Origin: Pseudeuparius sepicola
Lineage: Eukaryota; Arthropoda; Insecta; Coleoptera; Anthribidae
Assembly (NCBI GenBank): GCA_963920635.1
Contig: OY987308.1
Span: forward strand, 25,482,096 to 25,546,095
Reading direction: 5' to 3'
DNA: 64,000 bases
The position numbers and the translations under genes are program-made. Shown here in pieces: positions 12,701 to 24,700 of the stretch (its first letter is position 1; each line of letters begins with the position of its first letter). The notes under the pieces are model-generated. The model did not search any database. It was not told where the DNA came from and saw only the letters and a program-made list of their open reading frames with translations.

Positions 12701-15700
12701 TTTCCTTTCTTAAGAACCTCAGTTTTGTACTCAAAAGAACTCCGTTACGGCCCATTGGCCCCCTCTCGCGAGAGCTTGTACTCTTTCCAGCCTGCGACAG
12801 GAAAAAATTGGGATCGATCAGGTTTAGTTACGCCCCGGCGCTTCTCAGTGGCGTGGTCGATTCGTTTTCATCAAGGGGCAGCAATGAAAACAATAATGTG
12901 CAAATATACCGAAAACGGTTGTTCCCAGAATTCTACAAAGTCAGAGGAAAGTATGTTCAGAGATTATTTTTTAAATTTATTTATTTTTGGCCTAACTAAG
13001 GCCCAAAGAATGGAATAACTTCGGTTTTCTATACATCTAGAGGCTCTTCGTAAAATCCCAGTGAAAAATCAATAATTTTTTTCCTTAGCAAATTTTCTCT
13101 AATTTTTATTCTTTTTCTGGCCCCTCCTTGGTACGCCCGTGGGCCTTGTAGATGGCGAGCGGGAGATTAGGCCTCCTTCTGCACGACGGCAGCTATTATT
13201 TACTTAATCCTTATCAAAATGGCGGCCCGGCCGCTTTGTCCTATATTAATTACATTTATACAGTTTAAGTATTTATGGTTGTTCCGTGACCTTTCATTCT
13301 GTTAATAATAACTGGGGGCCCGCCCCATAACAAAGGGCTATTTTTAACGGCGCGTTTCCGCTGGAAAATAAATAGCCGAAACTCCGTGAACAAATGTTTG
13401 TATATCGCCCAGATGAGCCGATGACAAGCCGATAATGAATATTTTTCGACTGTGTACGTTTTGTGGCTCTGTGTCGATCTTAAGGCGTGTGTAAACCTAG
13501 CGTTTTCGAGCATTTAATATTTACCTTTAATTCTCCTATTAAATCTACCGAATCGGATAGGAGAACTTTTGTTTTTAAAATTGTATCAATAAGAACTATT
13601 TTATAGTTAAGTTGGGAATCAGGAACCTTTGGCAATTAGAAAATACTTCTTTTGCTTAACTCTCACACACCAAAACTTTGTTTTTTGCACTCGACGCGCA
13701 TTTCGCTAACCATGTTAGCATCATCAGGAGATGATTAAGCCTGACTTAATCATTATATATATATTATATATTTTTAAGGCGACTTTAAACTCGGTTTGTA
13801 GTAACAAGTCTGCAAGGCTGACTCGATCTGACCTAATTTAGATGATAACCTTACAAAAATTCGGTAATGGACGTAAATAAGCAGCCTTTACGTTTTCCAC
13901 GAACAAATCGTGTTGAAAAAATAGAAATATCTTCGCCTTTACTCAACACGCACCCCATTCTACCCCATTTTTTCTTTATGGCCCCCATTTTCGGCGCCCT
14001 TTCTGCTGGAAACCGCGAGATATACCCCCCAAAAAAACAACACCTGAAGACATTTCCAGATACCCTCCTTCCTAGCATGGAATAATTTTACAAATAGCCG
14101 GGGGGGGCGGACGACAAACGAGCCGTACTTGTTTTCTGACACCCGAGATGGCGTTCGAGATGCGGCTAAGGTCGCCGATACAACTTCCCGCCTCAACCGG
14201 GTAACGCCGCGGACGGCCTAAGACGGTAGCGACCCGCGCGAAATTACTTCGTCCTACTTGCGAGCCCGGCACTTTCGGGGGGCTTTTTCCGGGGGCGATA
14301 TAAACGACACGGCCCCGCCGTCGTGAAGTTGAGGCATTCCTGGCGGCATTGGGACATAATTTCGGGGTGAAAGAAACCGCAAAACCGTCCATTGTCGACG
14401 CGGCTTGTTGAGCACGGTGCCGGCGACAATGGGGGCTGCGGGAGTAATCGCGTTCTTTGTTTTAATTCGCGGGGGGGCTGGTCCGTTGTAGAACGAAATT
14501 AGGGCCAATTAATCTGAGGAGGGGGGGGCGGCTGATTTTCGACGCAATTATTCGCGAAACCCGATAAATACGCGAAGGGGGCCGAGGAAATTTCATTAAC
14601 CAAATCGAATTAGTCCTGAAGAATTATCTTTGGCCCGCGGGAGTTGTGAGCGGGGCTTATTTTTGCAAGAGGTTGCGCTGGATGTTCTCGAAATAAGCGC
14701 CAAAATTTGACCACGTATTAACTAGTCGAAAGCAATAACTTGTTTATACCGTGCAAAAGAGACGTAGTACTGAAAATAATATCATATAAATATACGAGAC
14801 AGCATTCATTATGTATTCCTCTCAAAACATGGTCCATGACCCTTTGGAAGGTGGCTGAAGCGTTGCGAAGACCAAAGGTCATCCGTGTAAATTCATAATG
14901 CCCATTTTCGGTATCGAAGGCTGTTTTTGTATGTCTAAAAGTTGATGTCTGTCGTTTTGGATGAGCCTTCGTCCATCGCTCAGAGGCTGAGGGGCGGGGC
15001 AGCACAGTGAGTTATATATAATTATTGTCCTTTGCATTTTCGTAAAACACTCGCAGTGTAGAATGGCTTTACAGTAAGATGCACCAAAACTTGATAGTTG
15101 AACAATAGCAACGTTGTTATTTTTGGCAGTCTTAATAATTTTAATAATTTCTTACTTGGTATATCACAGATGTTATTGTTTTGAAACAGTAAAGAGGAAT
15201 TTGATAGCCTATTTGGTCGCCATTCTTTGTGCTTTTTTACGTATGTTATTACTTAGTCGACTCAACTAACCTAAAAATCTGATCTGACCTAACTAATCTA
15301 GGTTAGATCGACCAGACCAGTACATAGTGTTGACAGTGATAATCAAATACTTTCCTAAAACAGAACCAAATTAAAGCTTCGGGTTTTGTTGATTTAATTA
15401 ATTGTCGTTCGATATTCCACAATGCCGATTAATCCCTTTATTATATTTGTGTACCGTGCATAGTTTAAATGTTGAACTCAGTTAACGCAAATGCAGCGTA
15501 TTTATATTTTAAAATGAAAAATAAATGTTTACGGTTTTGGGCCATCGGCATAAATTACACTCTCCGTCGAAATTCAAGGATTATTTTAGCGTTTTATTTT
15601 GCAAAATAATATCTGCCCAAATTTTAAAACGCCGCTATAAATTCGCCCTCAGTTTATTATTATTTCATTCAAAATACAACCCAATAATACCGAACCGACA

Positions 15701-18700
15701 ATATCGTATCCCTCTCAGTTCTTACGCAAACCTCCAAACATACAAGTTAGACATCTGAATTCCCCCAACTTCCAAATTCGACTCTGCCAGTGCGACCTCT
15801 GGATTTTAATCAAGCGGGCCGTTTCACGTGTACGATACCTCGAAATTTATACAGAACAGAAACGGAATTTCTTGCCGTGAAAATGGCCATAGCCATTCCG
15901 GAGGTCCTCCTCCCCCTTCTCGCTTTCATCCATCCAGGGCACCCAGGGCTAATTAACAAAATATCCTTCTCCGGGTGTTCCGGCTGTATGTTGCTTTGAA
16001 ATACCAGGCAGTGCCGCGGCAGGTTAGACTTTGAGGGTTTTCTAGCGTTCTTTTGAATGTCAGTTTCGTCCTGGAAAAGTTAACAAGTTCTGTCGGCCCT
16101 TTGTTCGATCTCTAGGAAAAAATTACCGACCGATACCTTCTGAAAAATGCTCGTTATACTTTATCCCGGCGCCTACGCCAATGCGGCTTGCAGGGATCTA
16201 ACGAAGGAAAGGCAGGAGCCGTTTTAACGATTTAAATCTCCTTGATAGGCGGCGATTCCCGCCATTCTGTAATTATCCAGCTTTTCCAAGGGGGGGACAA
16301 GGATTTAATCAGCGCAGACTACTTCACCTGGATGACTGCAGACTAGGGACGTTTCCTTTAGATGGTTTTGCCGGGAAAAGGTCAATGGGTGGCGAAGGTA
16401 GATGTTAATTTTTATCCTGTACTTTTTCCCATTACAATAAAGGTAAAGAGTTGGTTATTGGCTAAAAAACAGCGAAGTAATGCATGTGAATCCACGATTG
16501 ACTATCTCCATATATAAGACGCACGAGGTTTTTTTATAACTAGTTGTGAGGTTACAATAAGAACCAATTCACTAGTATATTAGCTATTAAAAGTTTAAAA
16601 ACATTTCTATCAATGTCGTATACATTTTGAGTCTCTGCATCGATTGGTGGAAAGTAGAACATTCCATCTCTTTTGCTCATCACGCAAATCATCCTCGAAG
16701 TCAACCCAGCGTTTAATGCTGTTCCCCAACTTTCGATTTTATATTCTCCACCAAAACCCCACTGTCTAAATCCCATATATCCCTCCCATTTTCGTCGGGG
16801 GACCCCCGGATTTCCCGAGATTCAAACATCAAAATGTCTGGCGTCCGACTAAGTAGAATTCTTCAGTTATAAATTGGTCGACTCAAGGAATCGTTTCCCG
16901 GTCTATTTGATAGTCGCGAAAGAAATTACCCTTTTGGTACTTTCCCGACGAAGAATTATGCCGTTAATTAATGTATTTTCGGGTTTGAATGCCACGAATT
17001 TACCGCGTTTGCACAAATTGAGAACCTTTATGCGATAGTTATACACTTACATCTGTGATAGAGTAAGCAAAGATGAAAATTATTGAAACATAGTTCGAAA
17101 CGACATCGCAAACACGTGAGAAATGATCGCAACTTAACCAACAATAATAAGACCCTTTGAAAGGCCGCTGGAGCGTTGCGAAGACCAAAGGCCATACGTG
17201 TAACTTAACCAACAATAATAATAACTTGACGCCACAAGGTGTATTCTTTTGCGAAGCCCGGTGCCCTATATCTAAATCCACTTTGGAAAAATGAATTTTA
17301 AAATGATGAGTATAAATAATGCATAAAGGGGCCGTATCGGGCGGGTAAATCTGTTTGTAAAAAGGAATTTATGGTGGTCACAGCGGTTCCCATTTTCTTA
17401 ATGGCAAGGGAAGCTTTCTATCCCCATCTTGTTCCCCCCGGTGAGAGTTTCGGATAAAGCATAGGATTGCTTTTGATCTCAACGATTTTTTTTTGTTGGG
17501 AAAATGTGATTAAATATGATGGGAAGAGGCAAGTTTCAGAAAAGTTATAAGGCGTACGTCTTCAAATCTTGCAGATGGTCTTCTAGGACTTCACCGACGA
17601 GTGTATTTTGAACTTGGGACTTCACCAGATCAAGCTACAGCTACACTTGTTACACCTAGCATTTTTCAGGCGTCCATACACCTACAATTCGGTTTCTCGT
17701 TCTCCGTGACGTATTTTGGAAATTTATTGCGAAACAGCGTCCCCATCAGCCGTGGGCGTGGCCGTGTTGTCAGTTCACATCGGAACCAGTCCCATAAATT
17801 AAACGACAACGGGGCAAACACGGGACACGGAATCCGCCCGACAACAGCAAGCCATTGCCCGCTTTTTCCGGAGCCTTTGATTTCGTTAATTAAGCGAGTT
17901 TCGATGGTGCAACGTAACGGGGCTTGTTAAACGGGAAACATAGGGGACGCGTTTTTATGTGTACAGGTGGAACACGTGCTTGAAATGCGCGAAAAAACTA
18001 TGGGTTATACCCGTATAACTCGTCACGTTTTGCTAGCCCAACGCATTTTGCAAATAGGTCTAAAAGGTCGCAGGATAACTAATAAAAAATGATTAACCAT
18101 TCGTGTAATCTCTTGAATCATGAAAAGTATGGTACAAGTATAGTATATAAATGACTTAGACTCGTATTGTAAAACTCATGACAAATCATACTCAAAAATA
18201 CTTTGTGTACAAAAACCTATGGGTTACCTACGTTAAGTATAACAGTTTAAATAAAAATTGAATAAATGCATAATATGATTTCGAATAATACAAATCTTCT
18301 TATTTTGACCAAACCATTTGTAATGTTTTCAGATTTTGAATCATGTATAGTATATTAAACGACTTAGTCGAGTATTGAAAAAAGCATGGCAAATCATGCA
18401 CAAAAATACTTTGTGTATAAAAAACTATGGGTTACGTTCGTATGATTCCTTATGTTAACCTATGGAGTATGGTCATTTAAGTGTGCAACATATGGGATTT
18501 TTTTATTAATTTCACAACGAAAATACAAATATTCCCGAAAGCTGGTGCATGTTCGATAATCATATTAGGCGCACTTAGAATGGTTGCAACTCAAACAGCA
18601 TACAGGGTAGGTAAAAAAATATAAAAATTGTACAACAGTAAAGTACCCTTATTTCAAAAAATTCTGCAAAATGTTATTAAGAAAAGTTGTTTAGAATTAA

Positions 18701-21700
18701 AAGTTATGCCTTAATAACAATACATGGCCTCCTAAGAAAAAAACAATTTTGTGAAAAACATTAATAATCTCCTAAAAAAATTGTTTTAATATTCACCATA
18801 AAAAATTTCATAAATCAATCAAAATTAAATCAATTTCACATACCTTTGTTCGAATTCAAGCATATTTGTATAATAACTTAGATTTTTAATTTTTTAGGGA
18901 TTCACAAACTTTATGTTTGATGCAACGATATTTTTAATTTTTTAGGGAATCACAAACTTTATGTTTGTTGCAACGATATTAAACAAAACTTTAAAATTTC
19001 GCAAAAATTTTTCTGAATAAGGTAAACATTAGTAATAATAATGTGTATATTAAAAAACTTTCATTTAAGGTGCAAAATTTTTATTTTAAATGTTTATTAA
19101 GAAACTGTGGAAATTAATAATTGATGAAATTTTTTTTCTTAGGAGGCTATGTTTTGTTATTTAGGTATAGCTTTTAATTCTAAACAACTTATCTTAATAA
19201 CCTTTTGCTGAATTGTTTGAAATAAGGGTACTTTCCTGCCGTACAATTTTTATATTTTTTACCTACCCTGTATGCTGTTTAACTTGCAAGCGTTCTAAGG
19301 GCACCTAATATGATTATAGAACATGCATCAACTTTCGGCAATATCTATATTTTGGTTGTGCAATTAACAAAAAAAGTCCCATATGTTGCACACTTAAATG
19401 CCTACACTGTGTAATTCTCTAAAGTATAACAGTTCAAATAAATATTGAATAAATGCATCATGATTTCAACTAATAGGTACAAATCTTCTTATTTTAATCA
19501 AACCATTTGTGATCATGAAAAGTATATAAATGACCTAGACGCGTATTGTAAAAATCATGACAAATCATACACAAAAATACGTTATGTGTGCAAAAAACTA
19601 TGGGTTACGTTCGTATGATTCCTTCCGTTAAGCATTATATTTCTCTAAAGTATAACAGTTCAAATATTCTCCATATTTTGACCGAACCATTTGTAATCTC
19701 TGCCGATTTTGAATCATTAAATCAACGACTTGGACTCTTACCGTACACGTCCAGACACCCCCTTTGCGCCTTCATCATGCTCGTGTTTATCTGGCACACG
19801 TAGCAGCCCCTGTCGGACTCCTTCAGCGACCTGATGCGCAGCTGCCACGTCTTCAGGTTGTCGTACGTCACGGTGATCCTGCTGTTGTGGGTCACCACCT
19901 TGGTGCCCAGGCTCAGGATGGTCTGATCCTCGGCCCTCACCCAGGCCACCTGGAACAAAGAACGCGGGCGATAAATGCAGTCCCGACCATCGGAATTAGG
20001 ATGTTAGCATTGACGTGATTCTAATTGGATTACATGGACTGGTTCTAATTAAATGTTGGAAAGGAGTGGGGGGGGGGTAGACGATTAAGCTGCCTGCGAT
20101 GCGTGATTTAGTGGGAGTTAGATACGGTTTTTGGCACGCTATGGGGGGCTGTATGTTGCAAAACAAAATTGTTCGTTGTTCGTGTAAAAAAACATGCAGT
20201 GTGTTTGAAAATTTGTCCGGTAGAAGCTTAAACCCCGTAGAATTGTACGTTGTTTTCACGTACATACAGTGTGAGCGTTGAAACAATTAAATCTCAACCA
20301 AAAAATCTCACCTCTCACCACCTCCAGTGTTGATAAATGGTTGTCGGCGCTCGGCAACGTTGGGCCCTTTTTTGCCGGCCCCCAACGAAAATGTTAATAG
20401 CTTGGCTTTTTCTCGGGCAGAGTGTGTTTTAGGGGGTTTTTGCCCGGACGTAGGGCGGCCATTTGGTGATTAGGTGGTTTTTGGGGGGGCGGCCTCGTGA
20501 GTGCCGAATAATGTTTAGTTGTAGTGAGGATCGAACCGGCTATTTTTGTTTTCCGGTAGGGGGTTTCGGGGGGTTTTGTGACGATTTTTGTTGGCGTAGC
20601 GCGTGAGTGCCCTTCTTCAGAGGGCCACTAGAAAATACTACGACAATGTGACCGTTAAACAACGAACAATAATTCATTTAGAAGTAAATGCAGAGAGCTA
20701 ATTTTGAAACTTTGTAAAATTTCGAGTTTTGACAATTAATAAATTAATGTTAAGTGACCCAAAAAGTTGTTACGATGTCAGTTAAATAATTGGGAAAAGG
20801 GGCCAGAGAAAGACTTCGAGAAGTTATTAATTTATTACCAACGTTTCGACTTATTTAAACTCGTCATCAGGGTTCTAAAAAACAATGTAGATATTAAAAT
20901 AAATAAATCCACTTGCTATGTTATTGTAGGGAAGAAAATTTGAGAAACTTAATAAAACTAATCAAATTGTACTCTTCTGTCTTTAAGAAATGTTGCCATA
21001 TGAGTAGATACAAAGGATTAGGTTATTATATTAATTTTAGATGTAATATGTTGGTCTAGATTTCAATAAAATTGACAGTAGTTAAATGACATAAATACAG
21101 ACATATAAACCATTACGGTGATTCTATATAAAAAAATTATAAGAATAAGGATAATATTTCAAGAAAGTTTTCTTAATGAATATATAAAATGTAATTAACA
21201 TTAGTGCATACATGTGTCCACGGATGGACTTAACTATACTTGTAAAATTGTTTATTTTCAATTCTTCGAAAAAAGTCATTCTTCATAAAAAAGTCTGCTT
21301 GTTCTTAAAATAAAATTGGCATGGAAAAAGTTGACATTACTTATACTGGGTGACCAGAAAATTGAAGATACGTTAATTAGCATAAGAGTAGACTACCTCT
21401 ATTTGTAGAGATAATGAAAAAAGGTATAAAGAAAATTTGCTCTGCCTGGTAAGCTACTTAAGTGTACAAAATGTATTAAGAAAACTTCCCCAGAATGGAA
21501 AACTGCGCATGATGACAAATTTTATGATTCTGTATTTTGGAAAATATTGGAAAATGGGCCTAGGATTGTCAAAAAATTTTCCATCATACACAGTTTCCTA
21601 TTCTGAGTAACTTTTATTTATAAGTTTTGTCTTAGTACCTACAGAAAATTATTTAATCGAAGAAAAACAATAAAAAAATCAAAAAGTCGAAGTAGGCCTA

Positions 21701-24700
21701 ACGCTTTGAAATTTTGTACACTTAAGTAGCTTACCACGCTGAGCAAATTTTCTTTATAACTTTTTTCATTATCTCTACAAATAGAGGTAGTTTACTCTTA
21801 TGATAATTAACGTTTCTTTAATTTTCTGGTCACCCAGTATAAGTAATGTCAACTTTTTCCATGCCAATTTTATTTTAAGGCTTTTTTTTATGAAGAATGA
21901 CCTTTTTCGAAGAATTTAAAATAAAAATTTTTACAAGTAAAGTTAAGTCCATCCGTGGACACACTGTATAATGTATATAATATATTATTGACTGTGAGTT
22001 ATGGTATTTAGAATGTTAAAATAAGCCGTATTAAGATAAGACCTTCACAACAAATATATATGAAAATTTGAATAAGTATTTTACTTTAAGTATAAATGAG
22101 ATTGCAGAATTTATCAAAAGTTCTACAAACAAAGAACAAATATTAAGAAGTTCAGATACAATTTTAAGCAATTTTGAAGAAGTTAACATCACAGTTTTAG
22201 AATAAATTATAAATGGTTTATTAGAGAGCAAATGTAGGCGCTACATAAAAATTAATACGAAATTATGATTTCCCACCTAAAAAACCCCGGGTACCAAATT
22301 TCGCGCGAAAAACTTATTTTTTGCAAAGGTTACTTTAAAAAACGAAAAAAACATCAATTTCAACACCCCGTATCTCCCAAACGAAGCATTTCCGGACAGA
22401 AAATTATTTTTTTTTCTAAAAATTGTCTCAGGAATACGTCATTTAAATATTTTAACGTACTTATGTTACACCCTGAATATTCATGATGATAATAATTATT
22501 ATAATGTAATAAAAGAGTTTTTTTAAAATTTCTACTTAGAGATAAATAAATAAAGACATCATTTGGACAAAATCAATTGTTTAACAGGGGATTAAAATTA
22601 TTTAATGATATGAAAATTAAAATTGGGATGTACTGTAAAGAAAATATTATATGCTTTATGATTTAACTTCATACCCACCCTCTATTATTAAAAATTGTAA
22701 ATTTCAGATAGCTAATGCTGTCTAATTATTGGTACCCACGCTGTGCTGAATAAATCATTTTATTATTATTATTATTATACAACGGTGGAACGTCCAATTC
22801 AACATTCCCTTTAGTTGTCTAGCTAAAAGTTATCCTACGAACCCTCCAACTCCGAAAATAAAAATCCCGTATATTGCCTTGCGCCATCGATCTGCCCACG
22901 TCTCGGAGACTGTATCCCTTCGCGACAGTCGCCGGATAAAAACTTCAAAGGGCGAAGGGCGCAGGATATGAGACCTGCCGGATATTTACCTTGTACCTGC
23001 CGGTTTGGTTCACGGTGCAAGAGAAGATCGCCTCCCTGCCCGCTGGCACCGTTACGTTGCCGATAGCCGAGATCTGGTCGGCGTCCGCTGGGGCCTGCTT
23101 CGCCGTAGCCCACTCTTCTGCAAAGGAAAATGTCTTAGAGTACGTTAAAAAATAGTTTGAGGAAATAATAATAATTTGCTGCTAGCGGAAATTCTTGCAC
23201 AGATGAGCAGTGTTAATCTGTAAGTTTTACTGCGTAAAAATTACTTTAGGTAACTGAAACTTCCAAATTTAGTGGTTAAAGGCTCAATTAGATGTCTTTT
23301 TTAGTATCTGAATAATAGATTATTCTAGAAAAAATATTCAAAATAGTATAAAATTTAAAAAATAATCATTTTATAAAATTTGGCTGCTACGAGTAGTGGA
23401 AATTCTTACACAGATGAACAGTGTTAATCTGTAAGTTTTACTGTGTAAAAATTACTTTAGGTAACTGAAACATGCAAATTTAGTGATAAAAGACTCAATT
23501 AGATGTATCTTTTAGTATCTGAATAATAGATTATTCTAGAAAAAACATTTAAAATAGCTTAAAATTAAAAAAATAATAATTTTATAAAATTTGGCTGCTA
23601 GTGGAAATTCTTACACAGATGAGTAGTGTTAATCTGTAAGTTTTACTGTGTAAAAATTACTTTAGGTAACTGAAACATCCAAATTTAGTGGTAAAAGACT
23701 CGATTAGACGTATCTTTTAGTATCTGAATAATAGATTATTCTAGAAAAAACATGTAAAATAGCTTAAAATTAAAAAAATAATAATTTTATAAAATTTGGC
23801 TGCTAGTGGAAACTCTTGCACAGATGAGCAGTATTAATCTGTAATTTACTTTCGAGCCCTTGCAGAAATATTTGCAGTAGCTTTAGAAATCTGCATATGT
23901 GACCTTTGGATAACTAAAACTTGTTTAATTCTCAATGATTATATTATATCTAGGGACTCTTTAAAATAAGGGGACCCAGCAATATACTTTCCAAAGTGGG
24001 GCCTATTCTTTCCTCATTTTAATAGTATCAGTGATGCCAAGTACGCCATTTTATTGGAGAATCAATGAATATAACAGGTACTTTGATTGTTAGTAAAAAT
24101 TAATAATGGTTTCCATGATTTCTAAAAATTAGACTTGACAATGTTGTGTCTGCAATTACAGAATATGGCAACTGTGAAATGAAACAAATTTATTGTATAG
24201 TTGAAATTTTTTAATTGTCACATCTGAGTATCTGGAAGTTAGAAAACTTAAAAATTGTGAATTATGATGGGAAATTTTTTGCCTCCTTTAGAATCTATGG
24301 CACTATCTATCACATAAAACCTGATGGCAGTTGGACACTGACATCTAACATTACCTTGTATCAGCCCACTTATGTGGTCTCCTTGGAGTCTACAGAAAAC
24401 AAACTTCCCCTCAAGGCTTCATTTTTCCTAGGTGAAATGCTGGGTCCCCTTATTTTAAAGAGTCCCTGATTATATCTCATGCATTTTATTTTTTGGCGAC
24501 TTGAGGAAACTCTTGTTCAGATGAGCATTATTAATCTGAGCTAGCAGAAACTTTTCCTTTGTCGGGTGAAGCCTACATGTGTATTTTTCTTCGCCTCGTC
24601 CGACTTCCCAAACTATAATTAATTGATGAGGCCTAGCGAGCATTCAGTGTGAGCGGTCGAGATTCTTCGGACGAGAAAAAGGCCGGCAAAATAAATAGGG

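Noticed and set aside
24215..24469. 84-codon plus-strand open frame
   Set aside because: Lies inside the MITE at 23952-24467 and shares its end sequence; no protein signature.
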